A DNA stretch of 64,000 nt. Source: Pseudoxanthomonas yeongjuensis (lineage in GTDB: Bacteria; Pseudomonadota; Gammaproteobacteria; Xanthomonadales; Xanthomonadaceae). Each line of letters starts with the position of its first letter. The stretch's first letter is position 1. The DNA lies in the NCBI RefSeq assembly GCF_010093345.1, contig NZ_PDWT01000001.1, positions 62,001 through 126,000 on the forward strand, read 5' to 3'. Under the pieces are notes generated by a model. The model did no database searches, was not told the origin of the DNA, and worked only from the letters and a program-made list of their open reading frames with translations. Positions 23,920-32,800 of the stretch are shown piece after piece. Made by a program: the position numbers and the translations under genes.

Positions 23920-25299
23920 ATGGACCACCTCGACACCCGCACCCTGCAACAGCTCGATGCCGCGCACCATTTGCATCCGTTCAGCGACAATGCGGCGCTG
24001 GCGAAGAAGGGAACGCGCATCCTGACCCGCGGCGAAGGCTGCTATGTCTGGGATGCGGAAGGGCACAAGCTGCTCGATGCCTTCGCCGGGTTGTGGTGCG
24101 TCAATGTCGGCTACGGCCGCAAGGAGCTGGGCGAGGCCGCGTCGAAGCAGATGACCCAGCTGGCCTACTACAACAGCTTCTTCCAGTGCACCACCGAGCC
24201 GACCATCCAGCTCGCCGCCAAGCTCGCCGAGCTGACGCCCGCCGACCTCAACCACGCGTTCTTCACCAACTCCGGTTCCGAGGCCAACGACACCATCCTG
24301 CGCCTGGTCCGGCATTTCTGGGCGGTGCAGGACCAGCCGCGGAAGAACATCTTCATCGGCCGCCACGACGGCTACCACGGCACGACCATGGCCGGCGCCA
24401 GCCTTGGCGGGATGAAGGGCATGCACAAGCAGGGCGGGCTGCCGATTCCCGACATCCACCACATCGATCCGCCGTTCTGGTTCGCCGATGGCGGCGACCT
24501 GGACCCGGACGAATACGGCCTGGTCGCGGCGCGGCGGTTGGAAGCGAAAATCCTCGAACTCGGTCCCGAACGCGTCGCCGCCTTCATAGGCGAACCGATC
24601 ATGGGCGCGATCGGCGTGTACATCCCGCCGATGACCTACTGGCCGGAGATCGAACGCATCTGCCGCAAGTACGACGTGCTGCTGGTCGCCGACGAAGTGA
24701 TCTGCGGCTTCGGCCGCACCGGCGAATGGTTCGCTGCGGATTACTTCGGTTTCACCCCCGATGTCATGACCCTGGCCAAGGGCATCACCTCGGGTTACAT
24801 CCCGCTGGGCGCGGCCATGTTCAACGACCGCGTGGCGGGGGTGCTGGCCAACCAGGGTGGCGAGCTGGCCCACGGCTGCACCTATTCGGGGCATCCGGTA
24901 TGCACCGCGGTGGCGCTCGAGAACATCCGCATCCTGCAGGACGAGAAGATCGTCGAGACCTGCAAGGCCGACACGGCGCCGTACCTCGCCCAGCGCTGGT
25001 CAGAGCTGGGCGAACACCGCCTGGTCGGCGAGGCGCGCATCGCCGGCATGGTCGGCGCGCTGGAGCTTGTGCCGGACAAGAACGCGCCTGGAAAGAGCGG
25101 GCGTGCATTCTTCGATGATCGCGGTAAAGTGGGTCAGCTGTGTCGCGACAAGGCATTGGCCAACGGGCTGATCCTGCGTGCGACCTACGATGCCATGCTG
25201 TTGTCGCCGCCCTTGATCATCAGCCGGGCCCAGATCGACGAGTTGTTCGAGAAGACCTGGAAAGCGTTGAACGAGACCGCCGCGGAGCTGGGCCTGTAG
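23920..25299 (+). CDS. spuC: Putrescine:pyruvate aminotransferase, SpuC type
   Basis: A 459-residue class III aminotransferase with FTNSGSEANDTILRLVRHFW (PLP phosphate cup), GRHDGYHGTTMAGASLGGM, Asp258 in VADEVICGFGRTG and Schiff-base Lys287 in TLAKGITSG. The DAFAGLWCVNVGYGRKEL opening and overall length match Pseudomonas SpuC, which moves an amino group from putrescine or cadaverine to pyruvate, giving 4-aminobutanal and alanine. It precedes the polyamine ABC transporter genes by 83 bases in the same direction. It offers a route to GABA that bypasses gamma-glutamylation. Confidence 0.88.
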   Translation: MDHLDTRTLQQLDAAHHLHPFSDNAALAKKGTRILTRGEGCYVWDAEGHKLLDAFAGLWCVNVGYGRKELGEAASKQMTQLAYYNSFFQCTTEPTIQLAAKLAELTPADLNHAFFTNSGSEANDTILRLVRHFWAVQDQPRKNIFIGRHDGYHGTTMAGASLGGMKGMHKQGGLPIPDIHHIDPPFWFADGGDLDPDEYGLVAARRLEAKILELGPERVAAFIGEPIMGAIGVYIPPMTYWPEIERICRKYDVLLVADEVICGFGRTGEWFAADYFGFTPDVMTLAKGITSGYIPLGAAMFNDRVAGVLANQGGELAHGCTYSGHPVCTAVALENIRILQDEKIVETCKADTAPYLAQRWSELGEHRLVGEARIAGMVGALELVPDKNAPGKSGRAFFDDRGKVGQLCRDKALANGLILRATYDAMLLSPPLIISRAQIDELFEKTWKALNETAAELGL

Positions 25300-25382
25300 T
25301 CGGGAAAGGAAACAACGTGCATCCGCGTTTCGCGGGATGCGAATGCCAACAAGCAAGCCCTTTGGGCCATTGGGAGAATGCG

Positions 25383-26507
25383 ATGAAGCTGCGAGTGCTG
25401 GGTGCAATCATCGCCGCCTGTACGCTGGTTGCGTGCGGCGGCAAGGACGACGACAAGGCGGCGACGGCTGCCGCAGGTGGCGAGAAGAGCGTCAACGTCT
25501 ACAACTGGTCCGATTACATCGCCGAGGACACGATTCCCAACTTCGAGAAGGCGACCGGGATCAAGGTCACCTACGACGTGTTCGACAGCAATGAAGTGCT
25601 GGAGACCAAGTTGCTGGCCGGCGCCAGCGGCTACGACGTGGTGGTGCCGACCCTCAACTTCCTCGGCCGCCAGATCCAGGCCGGCGTGTTCCTGCCGCTG
25701 GACAAGTCGAAGATCCCCAACTACGCCAACCTCGATCCGGAAGCCATGAAGCGCCTGGAATCGCAGGACCCGGGCAACAAGTACGCCGTCCCGTACATGT
25801 GGGGCACCACCGGCATCGGCTACAACGTCGACAAGGTCAAGGCCGCGTTCGGCAGCACCGACGTCACCAAGAGCCTGGACCTGGTGTTCAAGCCGGAGAA
25901 CATCTCCAAGCTCAAGAGCTGCGGGGTGACGTTCCTGGATACGCCGTCCGAGCTGATCCCGATCACGCTCAACTACCTGGGCGAGGATCCGAACAGCACC
26001 GACCCGGCGGTGATCAACAAGGCCGCGGTGTTGCTGAAGAGCATCCGCCCTTATGTCAGCAACTTCCATTCCTCGCAGTACATCGATGCGCTGGCCAATG
26101 GCGACATCTGCCTGGTGGTGGGCTGGTCCGGCGACATCATCCAGGCGCGCGACCGCGCCGAGGAAGCGGGCAATGGCGTGCACATCGCCTATTCCATTCC
26201 CAAGGAAGGCGCGCCGCTCTGGTTCGACATGCTGTCGATTCCCAAGGATGCGAAGAACCTGGACAGTGCCTACGCGTTCATCAACTACCTGCTGGACCCG
26301 CAGGTGATGGCCAACAACTCCAACTTCATCAGCTACCCCAATGCGGTGCCGAAGTCGAAGGCCCTGATGGACAAGAGCATCACCGAAGACCCGACCATCT
26401 ATCCGCCGCCGGAGGTGGCTGCGAAGCTGTTCACCTTCGCCATCATTCCGCCGGAAGTGGACAAGCTCTACACCCGGATCTGGACCGAGCTGAAGACCGG
26501 GAAGTGA
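25383..26507 (+). CDS. potF: Polyamine ABC transporter substrate-binding lipoprotein
   Basis: A 374-residue class II periplasmic binding protein of the PotD/PotF/SpuD group. The signal ends in lipobox LVAC (Cys18), so the protein is likely lipid-anchored. Polyamine-site features include VYNWSDYIAEDTIPNFEKAT, the VPYMWGTTGIGYN segment and VVGWSGDIIQA. The ATG at 25383 gives the signal peptide; longer readings start inside spuC. A perfect stem-loop follows the stop, separating this highly needed component from the rest of the operon. Confidence 0.93.
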   Translation: MKLRVLGAIIAACTLVACGGKDDDKAATAAAGGEKSVNVYNWSDYIAEDTIPNFEKATGIKVTYDVFDSNEVLETKLLAGASGYDVVVPTLNFLGRQIQAGVFLPLDKSKIPNYANLDPEAMKRLESQDPGNKYAVPYMWGTTGIGYNVDKVKAAFGSTDVTKSLDLVFKPENISKLKSCGVTFLDTPSELIPITLNYLGEDPNSTDPAVINKAAVLLKSIRPYVSNFHSSQYIDALANGDICLVVGWSGDIIQARDRAEEAGNGVHIAYSIPKEGAPLWFDMLSIPKDAKNLDSAYAFINYLLDPQVMANNSNFISYPNAVPKSKALMDKSITEDPTIYPPPEVAAKLFTFAIIPPEVDKLYTRIWTELKTGK

Positions 26508-26516
26508 ATGTGCGGA

Positions 26517-26542
26517 CGGGGCAGGCAGCGATGCCTGCCCCG
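26517..26542 (+). promoter_or_regulatory. Perfect 11-bp stem-loop after potF
   Basis: CGGGGCAGGCA pairs exactly with TGCCTGCCCCG around the tetraloop GCGA (GNRA type). No T-run follows, so it is not a classical terminator. In binding-protein-dependent operons such intercistronic hairpins typically protect the upstream binding-protein mRNA; that role is inferred here. Confidence 0.65.
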
Positions 26543-26582
26543 ATTCGTTGTTGAGGCATCAAACAGGTCGGGTATCGTTTCC

Positions 26583-27215
26583 ATGCATATCGCCATCCTC
26601 ACTTTCCAGGGTTTCAACGAGCTCGATTCCCTCATCGCCCTCGGCGTGCTCAATCGCATCAAAAGGCCGGGCTGGCGGGTCACGCTGGCCTGTCCCGAGC
26701 CGGCGGTCACGTCGATGAACGGTGTTGTCGTGCATGCCCAGGCCACTTTGGCCGAGGCTTGCGCGGCGGATGCGGTCATCGTCGGAAGCGGCATCCAGAC
26801 CAGGGAGATCGCAAACGATCCGGAGCTCATGGCGCAGCTCAAGCTGGATCCCGCGCGCCAACTGATCGGCGCCCAATGTTCCGGCACGCTGCTTCTGGCG
26901 AAGCTCGGTCTGCTTGGCGGTGTTCCCGCATGCACGGACCTGACAACCAAACCCTGGGTGCAGGAAGCCGGCATCGAGGTCATCGATCGGCCGTTTCATG
27001 CGCGGGGGAATGTGGCGACCGCGGGGGGCTGCCTCGCATCGCAGTACCTCGCAGCCTGGATCATCGCGCGCTTCGAGGGAGAGGAAGCGGCGAGGAATGC
27101 GCTTCACTACGTCGCCCCGGTCGGAGAGAAAGAAGAATATGTCTCGCGTGCCATGAGGAATATCGCTCAGGCCGGCGAATCGCTTGCGTCGGAGCGGACT
27201 CGAAGGTCGGCTTGA
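26583..27215 (+). CDS. DJ-1/PfpI family protein
   Basis: A 210-residue protein of the DJ-1/ThiJ/PfpI superfamily. The likely nucleophile is Cys99 in IGAQCSGTLLLAKLG, with the conserved acidic residue Glu13 in FQGFNELDSLIALGVLNR. It resembles GATase1-like isocyanide-hydratase-type proteins more than proteases. The start is the ATG at 26583, after which the MHIAILTFQGF strand begins. It interrupts the pot operon, 41 bases after the potF hairpin and 34 before potG, in the same direction. Codon use is a little less GC-biased than that of its neighbours. The role in polyamine metabolism is unknown; detoxifying reactive aldehydes is one possibility. Confidence 0.82.
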   Translation: MHIAILTFQGFNELDSLIALGVLNRIKRPGWRVTLACPEPAVTSMNGVVVHAQATLAEACAADAVIVGSGIQTREIANDPELMAQLKLDPARQLIGAQCSGTLLLAKLGLLGGVPACTDLTTKPWVQEAGIEVIDRPFHARGNVATAGGCLASQYLAAWIIARFEGEEAARNALHYVAPVGEKEEYVSRAMRNIAQAGESLASERTRRSA

Positions 27216-27248
27216 TTTTTTGGGCGTCACGACATTCTGGGGACAACG

Positions 27249-28391
27249 ATGGCAATCGAACAGTTGAACGGAACCAAGGACACGGCCGGCAGCGCCAAGG
27301 CTGCTGAGGACTACCTGCGCATCGTCGACGTGCGCAAGGAATTCGACGGCTTCGTCGCGGTCGAGGACACCGACCTGTCGATCCGCAAGGGCGAGATCTT
27401 CGCCTTGCTCGGTGGCTCCGGTTGCGGCAAGTCGACCCTGCTGCGCTGCCTGGGCGGGTTCGAGACCCCCACCTCCGGCAAGATCTACCTCGACGGCCAG
27501 TTGATGAATGGCCTGCCGCCGTACGAGCGCCCGATCAACATGATGTTCCAGTCCTATGCGCTGTTCCCGCACATGACCGTGGAGCAGAACATCGCCTTCG
27601 GCCTGAAGCAGGACGGCATGGCCAAGGACGCGATCAGGAAACGCGTGGAGGAAATGCTCGCGCTGGTGCAACTGGGCAAGCTGGCCAAGCGCAAGCCGCA
27701 TCAATTATCCGGTGGCCAGCAGCAACGCGTCGCCCTGGCGCGATCGCTGGCCAAGGGCCCGAAGCTGCTGCTGCTGGACGAGCCGATGGGCGCGCTGGAC
27801 AAGAAGCTGCGCTCGCAGATGCAGCTGGAGCTGGTCAACATCATCGAGACCTCCGGCGTGACCTGCGTGATGGTCACTCACGACCAGGAAGAGGCCATGA
27901 CCATGGCCACGCGCATCGCCCTGATGGATTCCGGGCGCATCCGCCAGGTCGGCACCCCGGACGAGATCTACGAATCGCCGACCAGCCGTTTCGCCGCCGA
28001 GTTCATCGGCTCGGTCAACATGTTCCAGGGCAAGGTCGACGAGGACAAGGCCGACTACGTCACCATCGTCTCGCCATCGCTCGATGCGCCGATCTACGTC
28101 GGCCACGGCATCTCCGGTTTCGAAGGCCAGGATGTGTCCTTCGGCGTGCGCCCGGAGAAGGTCCACATCAGCAAGGAAGAACCCGCGCAGCCGTACAACA
28201 AGGCCCGTGGCAAGATCGAGGACATCGCCTATTTCGGCAGCCACTCGGTGTTCCATGTGCGCCTGCCCAGCGGCTTCAAGTTCATGGCCAACTTCGCCAA
28301 CCAGCAGCGCTGGGCCAGCGAAGGCATGACCTGGGGAGACGAGGTCTGGGTGTCGTGGGGCGACAACGAAGGCGTGGTGCTGACCTCATGA
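27249..28391 (+). CDS. potG: Polyamine ABC transporter ATP-binding protein
   Basis: A 380-residue ABC ATPase energising putrescine/spermidine import at the inner membrane. Walker A is GGSGCGKST (55-63), followed by the signature [15 protein letters not shown], Walker [13 protein letters not shown] and switch His in [13 protein letters not shown]. The C-terminal TOBE regulatory domain (from about 290) has GVRPEKVHI. Length and order match PotG. The stop overlaps the potH start (ATGA), so they are translationally coupled. Confidence 0.95.
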   Translation: MAIEQLNGTKDTAGSAKAAEDYLRIVDVRKEFDGFVAVEDTDLSIRKGEIFALLGGSGCGKSTLLRCLGGFETPTSGKIYLDGQLMNGLPPYERPINMMFQSYALFPHMTVEQNIAFGLKQDGMAKDAIRKRVEEMLALVQLGKLAKRKPHQLSGGQQQRVALARSLAKGPKLLLLDEPMGALDKKLRSQMQLELVNIIETSGVTCVMVTHDQEEAMTMATRIALMDSGRIRQVGTPDEIYESPTSRFAAEFIGSVNMFQGKVDEDKADYVTIVSPSLDAPIYVGHGISGFEGQDVSFGVRPEKVHISKEEPAQPYNKARGKIEDIAYFGSHSVFHVRLPSGFKFMANFANQQRWASEGMTWGDEVWVSWGDNEGVVLTS

Positions 28392-29299
28392 ACGCCACGA
28401 TGCTGAAGAAAATATTCCCGCATCCGCGCTGGGCGGTGATCTCGGTTCCCTACCTGTGGCTGCTGGTGTTCTTCGCCATCCCGTTCCTGATCGTACTGAA
28501 GATCTCGTTCTCCAAGCTGGCCATCGCCATGCCGCCGTACACGCCGATCATGGAGTACGTGGACAACGCGGTGTCGCTTAAATTGAACCTGACCAACTAC
28601 ATCGGCCTGTTCACCGATTCGCAGTACGTGCAGGCCTACCTGAGCTCGATCAAGATCGCCGCCATCTCCACCTTCCTGGCGTTGCTGATCGGCTATCCGA
28701 TGGCCTACGTGATTGCAAAATTACCGCCGTCGGCGCGCAACATCGCGATGATGCTGGTGATCCTGCCGTCATGGACCTCGTTCCTGATCCGGGTCTATGC
28801 CTGGATCGGAATCCTCAAGCCCAACGGCCTGCTCAACGACGTGCTGTTGAAGCTGCACCTGATCAGCGAGCCGCTGCAGATCTCCAACACGCCGACCGCC
28901 GCCTATATCGGCATCGTCTATTGCTACCTGCCGTTCATGGTGCTGCCGCTGTACACCAACCTGGTCAAGCACGACCACCGGTTGCTGGAAGCCGCCTACG
29001 ACCTGGGCGCCAAGCCGTGGAAGGCGTTCCTGAAGATCACCTTGCCCCTGTCCCGGGCCGGCATCATCGCCGGCTGCATGCTGGTGATGATTCCCGTGGT
29101 AGGTGAGTTCGTCATCCCCGAATTGCTCGGCGGCCCCGACACGCTGATGATAGGCCGGGTGTTGTGGAACGAATTCTTCAACAACCGCGACTGGCCGACC
29201 GCCTCGGCGGTGGCGATCGTGATGCTGTTGCTGCTGATGATCCCGATCCTGATCTTCAACCGCGTGCAACAGAACGAGATCGAGGGGAGGCTGACATGA
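28388..29299 (+). CDS. potH: Polyamine ABC transporter permease PotH
   Basis: A 303-residue inner-membrane permease with six predicted helices. The cytoplasmic EAA loop, LLEAAYDLGAKPWKAFLKIT followed by LPLSRAG, contacts the ATPase. The N-terminal WLLVFFAIPFLIVLKISFSK helix is typical of PotB/PotH. The start is the ATG overlapping the potG stop by four bases, and its own stop overlaps potI the same way. Confidence 0.95.
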   Translation: MNATMLKKIFPHPRWAVISVPYLWLLVFFAIPFLIVLKISFSKLAIAMPPYTPIMEYVDNAVSLKLNLTNYIGLFTDSQYVQAYLSSIKIAAISTFLALLIGYPMAYVIAKLPPSARNIAMMLVILPSWTSFLIRVYAWIGILKPNGLLNDVLLKLHLISEPLQISNTPTAAYIGIVYCYLPFMVLPLYTNLVKHDHRLLEAAYDLGAKPWKAFLKITLPLSRAGIIAGCMLVMIPVVGEFVIPELLGGPDTLMIGRVLWNEFFNNRDWPTASAVAIVMLLLLMIPILIFNRVQQNEIEGRLT

Positions 29300-30138
29300 G
29301 CGGCCTGCTCAAGCGCTGGCCGACCTGGCTGGTCCTGGGGCTGGGATTCGCCTTCCTGTACCTGCCGATCCTGGTGCTGATGTTCTATTCGTTCAACGAG
29401 AACAAGCTGGCCACGGTCTGGTCCGGCTTCTCGCTGAAGTGGTACGCCAAGTTGCTGCAGAACGACCAGATGCTGGGTGCGGCGTGGATCAGCATCAAGA
29501 TCGCCTTCTTCACCGCGACCGCCGCGGTGATCCTGGGCACATTGGCGGCGCTGGTGATGACGCGGATGCGGCGCTTCCCGGGCAAGACCCTGTTCGGCGC
29601 GCTGATCACCGCGCCGCTGGTGATGCCGGAAGTGATCCTGGGGCTGTCGGTGCTGATGCTGTTCATGTCCTTGGGCGAGGTGATCGGCCTGGCGCCGCGC
29701 GGGGTGGTTTCGATCTGGATCGCGCACGTCACCTTCACCCTGGCCTTCGTCACCGTGGTGCTTTCCTCGCGCATGGCCGAGCTGGACAAATCGCTGGAGG
29801 AAGCGGCGATGGACCTGGGCGCGAACCGGGTCAAGGTGTTCTTCCTGATCACCTTGCCGATCATCGCGCCGGCGATCATTTCCGGCTGGCTGCTGGCTTT
29901 CACCCTGTCGCTGGACGACGTGGTGGTGGCCAGTTTCGTCTCCGGGCCCAGCTCGACCACCTTGCCGATGGTGATCTTCTCCTCGGCCCGGCGCGGCCTC
30001 AATCCACAGGTCAACGCCCTGGCCACGATCATGATCGTGGTCGTCTCCGCCGGCGCCTTCCTCGGCTGGTGGCTGATGTATCGCGAAGAGAAGCGCAAGC
30101 AGCGGGATATGCAGTTGGCGTTGCAGGGGAGCGAGTAG
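29296..30138 (+). CDS. potI: Polyamine ABC transporter permease PotI
   Basis: A 280-residue permease with six helices, beginning WLVLGLGFAFLYLPILVLMF. The EAA loop is LEEAAMDLGANRVKVFFLIT. It pairs with PotH to form the channel. The last codons GGG AGC GAG TAG run into an array of 7-base repeats: the stop codon is part of the first GAGTAGC unit. Confidence 0.94.
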   Translation: MSGLLKRWPTWLVLGLGFAFLYLPILVLMFYSFNENKLATVWSGFSLKWYAKLLQNDQMLGAAWISIKIAFFTATAAVILGTLAALVMTRMRRFPGKTLFGALITAPLVMPEVILGLSVLMLFMSLGEVIGLAPRGVVSIWIAHVTFTLAFVTVVLSSRMAELDKSLEEAAMDLGANRVKVFFLITLPIIAPAIISGWLLAFTLSLDDVVVASFVSGPSSTTLPMVIFSSARRGLNPQVNALATIMIVVVSAGAFLGWWLMYREEKRKQRDMQLALQGSE

Positions 30139-30303
30139 CGAGTAGTGAGGAACGAGTAGCGAGGAACGAGGGGCGAGTAGTGAGAAGTGAGTAGGGTTCC
30201 GGGCTCTCTTGCTGCCCTTTTCAGGGTGTGGTTCTGTTTTCAGTATTAGGTTCTCGCTCCTCACTCCTCACTCATTCCTCACTCCTCGCTCCTCGTTCCT
30301 AGC
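30133..30303. repeat. Heptamer inverted-repeat array at the potI stop codon
   Basis: Nine perfectly phased 7-base units start at 30133, 30140, 30147, 30154, 30161, 30168, 30175, 30182 and 30189 (GAGTAGC, GAGTAGT, GAGGAAC, GAGTAGC, GAGGAAC, GAGGGGC, GAGTAGT, GAGAAGT, GAGTAGG). After about 55 unique bases, a right arm (30250-30303) holds the same kind of units in reverse complement (GCTCCTC, ACTCCTC, GTTCCT). Together they can form a long imperfect hairpin. Two similar arrays follow phoB and bepA. Confidence 0.9.
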
Positions 30304-30340
30304 CACAATACTGATTCCTCGATTACCCCTGCAAAAGCCC

Positions 30341-31702
30341 ATGACCGTCGAAACCATCAATCCCGCCACCGGCAAGATCGAATACACCCTCGAGCTGATG
30401 GACGCCGCCGCCATCGAAGCCATCCTGGCGGCTTCCGCCTCCGCGTTCCCGCAATGGTCCGCGCGTCCGTTGCCTGAGCGCGGCGATCTGTTGCGCAAGG
30501 TGGGCGCGCAACTGCGCATCCGCCGCGACGATATCCAGAAGATCATGACCGCCGAGATGGGCAAGCTGCGCAAGGAGGCGCTGGCTGAAATCGACAAATG
30601 CGCCGATGCCTGCGACTACTACGCCGAACATGCGGCCGTTTATCTCGAGGACCAGCCGATCGCCACCGAAGCCAGCAGCAGCTATGTGCGTTTCGAGCCG
30701 ATCGGGTGCGTGCTGGCGGTGATGCCGTGGAATTTCCCGATCTGGCAGGTGTTCCGTTTCCTTGCCCCGGCGCTGATGGCGGGCAACGTGGCAGTGCTCA
30801 AGCACGCGAGCAACGTGCCGCGCTGCGCCGACGTCATCGCCGAAGCGCTGCGCGATGCCGGCATTCCGCCGGGCGTGTTCGCCGCCTTGCATATCGACAA
30901 CGACCAGGCCGCCGACGTGCTGCGCGACAAACGCGTCGCCGCGGTGACCCTGACCGGCAGCGAGCGGGCGGGGCGCTCCATCGCCGCCAATGCCGGCGAC
31001 CAGTTGAAGAAGTGCGTGATGGAACTGGGCGGCAGCGATGCCTTCGTGGTGCTGGAGGACGCCGACCTGGACAAGACCGTGGCCGGTGCGGTGGCCTCGC
31101 GCTTCGGCAACGCCGGCCAGACCTGCATCGCGGCCAAGCGTTTCATCGTGGTCGAGGGCATCGCCGATGCCTTCGTGCAGCGTTTCGTCGAAGCGGCCGC
31201 GAGGCTGGAGCTCGGCGATCCGCAGGACGAGGCGACCACGCTGGCGCCGATGGCGCGCCAGGACCTGCGCGACGAACTGCACAAGCAGGTCCAGGCCAGC
31301 ATCGCCAGGGGCGCCAAGCCTTTGCTCGGCTGCGAGCCTAGTGCTTCGTATGCGGGTTATCCGGCCTCCATCCTCGATGCGGTGGTGCCAGGCATGCCGG
31401 CCTATGAGGAGGAACTGTTCGGGCCGGTCGCCAGCATCCTGCGGGTCGCGGACGAGGCCGAAGCGGTGCGGGTGGCCAACGACACCACGTTCGGCCTGGG
31501 CGGCAGCGTCTGGACCGGCGATCGCGAACGCGGCAACCGGGTGGCGCGGCAGCTGCAATGCGGCGCGGCCTTCGTCAATGCGGTGGTCAAGAGCGATGCG
31601 CGCCTGCCGTTCGGCGGGACCAAGCGTTCCGGTTTCGGCCGCGAACTGGCCGAGCATGGCATCCATGAGTTCATGAACATCAAGTCGGTCTACGTGGCCT
31701 GA
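30341..31702 (+). CDS. sad: Succinate-semialdehyde dehydrogenase (NAD type, Sad/YneI-like)
   Basis: A 453-residue aldehyde dehydrogenase. Motifs are VMPWNFPIWQVFRF (catalytic Asn), MELGGSDAFVVLEDADL (Glu), FGNAGQTCIAAKRF (Cys) and LPFGGTKRSGFGRELAEHG at the C-terminus. The short N-terminus and these signatures fit the YneI/Sad subgroup, oxidising succinate semialdehyde to succinate, the last step of GABA use. The start is the ATG at 30341, just beyond the heptamer array. It follows the pot genes in the same direction and completes the putrescine-to-succinate route. Confidence 0.88.
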   Translation: MTVETINPATGKIEYTLELMDAAAIEAILAASASAFPQWSARPLPERGDLLRKVGAQLRIRRDDIQKIMTAEMGKLRKEALAEIDKCADACDYYAEHAAVYLEDQPIATEASSSYVRFEPIGCVLAVMPWNFPIWQVFRFLAPALMAGNVAVLKHASNVPRCADVIAEALRDAGIPPGVFAALHIDNDQAADVLRDKRVAAVTLTGSERAGRSIAANAGDQLKKCVMELGGSDAFVVLEDADLDKTVAGAVASRFGNAGQTCIAAKRFIVVEGIADAFVQRFVEAAARLELGDPQDEATTLAPMARQDLRDELHKQVQASIARGAKPLLGCEPSASYAGYPASILDAVVPGMPAYEEELFGPVASILRVADEAEAVRVANDTTFGLGGSVWTGDRERGNRVARQLQCGAAFVNAVVKSDARLPFGGTKRSGFGRELAEHGIHEFMNIKSVYVA

Positions 31703-31712
31703 CCTTAGCGTT

Positions 31713-31789
31713 GTAGGAGCGGGCCTTGCCCGCGATACTCTTCCCCCGCGATCAGGCTGAAAGGCATCGCGCCCAAGGGACGCTCCTAC
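31713..31789. repeat. GTAG-type REP with unlike side modules
   Basis: The left arm GTAGGAGCGGGCCTTGCCCG and right arm GCGCCCAAGGGACGCTCCTAC have different inner modules, as in the 5238-5646 array, joined by CGATCAGGCTGAAAGG. Confidence 0.88.
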
Positions 31790-31879
31790 GAGGATATGGA
31801 TGGAACAGAGGGTTACGACAGTCGCCATTCCATAGCGACCTGACCGGGGCCATCTTCTGCTCACCGAAAAGGAGCCGCC

Positions 31880-32743
31880 ATGAACACCACCGCCACTTCT
31901 TCCACACCCGCCCGCGTCGCCCGCAAGATCCGCGGCCGCCCCACTTCCGATGGCGCCGGGGTCAAGCTGACGCGCGTGATCGGCGGGCCCGACCTACCGG
32001 AACTGGATCCGTTCCTGTTGCTGGACGAATTCGGCACCGACCGCGCCGAGGACTACATCGCCGGTTTCCCCAGCCATCCGCATCGCGGTTTCGAGACCGT
32101 CACCTACATGCTGGACGGGCGCATGCGCCACAAGGACAACCACGGCAACGAAGGCCTGCTCACTCCCGGCAGCGTGCAGTGGATGACCGCCGGGCGCGGC
32201 CTGGTCCATTCGGAAATGCCGGAACAGGAATCCGGGCGCATGCGCGGCTTCCAACTGTGGGTGAACCTGCCCGCGCGCGAGAAGATGACCGATCCGAAGT
32301 ACCAGGAATTCGCGCCGGAAAACATTCCCGTGGCCAAGCCGTCGGCGGGCGTCAGCGTCAAGGTGATCGCGGGGAAGGTGGGCGAAGTGATCGGTCCGAT
32401 CGCGCAGCCCGCTACGGACCCTGTGTACCTGGACATCTCGCTCGACGCCGGAAAGGCATGGGATTACGCATTGCCCGAAGGCCACAATGCCTTCGCCTAT
32501 GTGTTCGAAGGCGCGGCCACGGTAGGTGAGGGCGATGAAGCCCGCGCACTGGAGACCCATGAGATGGCTGTGCTCGGCGGCGGCGACCTGCTGCAACTGC
32601 GTGCAGGCGCGCAGGCAGCACGATTGATCGTGGTCGCCGGCCGGCCGTTGCGCGAGCCGGTGATGCGCCATGGCCCGTTCGTGATGAACACCAAGCAGGA
32701 ACTGATGCAGGCCTTCGTCGATTTCCAGGAAGGCCGGTTCTGA
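31880..32743 (+). CDS. Pirin family protein
   Basis: A 287-residue bicupin. The N-terminal cupin carries all four metal ligands: His66 and His68 in FPSHPHRGFETVTYML, then His110 and Glu112 in GLVHSEMP. Family members bind Fe or another metal; some show quercetinase activity and others regulate by protein contact. The C-terminal cupin holds AFAYVFEGAATVG and lacks ligands, as usual. A good GGAG ribosome-binding site precedes the ATG. It is followed 57 bases later by an NAD-binding oxidoreductase gene. Confidence 0.93.
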   Translation: MNTTATSSTPARVARKIRGRPTSDGAGVKLTRVIGGPDLPELDPFLLLDEFGTDRAEDYIAGFPSHPHRGFETVTYMLDGRMRHKDNHGNEGLLTPGSVQWMTAGRGLVHSEMPEQESGRMRGFQLWVNLPAREKMTDPKYQEFAPENIPVAKPSAGVSVKVIAGKVGEVIGPIAQPATDPVYLDISLDAGKAWDYALPEGHNAFAYVFEGAATVGEGDEARALETHEMAVLGGGDLLQLRAGAQAARLIVVAGRPLREPVMRHGPFVMNTKQELMQAFVDFQEGRF

Positions 32744-32800
32744 TCGGTCCATGTGCGTCTACGCTGGATTTCGATTTCTTCTCCTGCAAGGAATGACCCG

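Noticed and set aside
22356-24020. A 554-codon minus-strand frame opposite the second GS gene.
   Set aside because: Shadow frame; the plus-strand gene has complete GS motifs.
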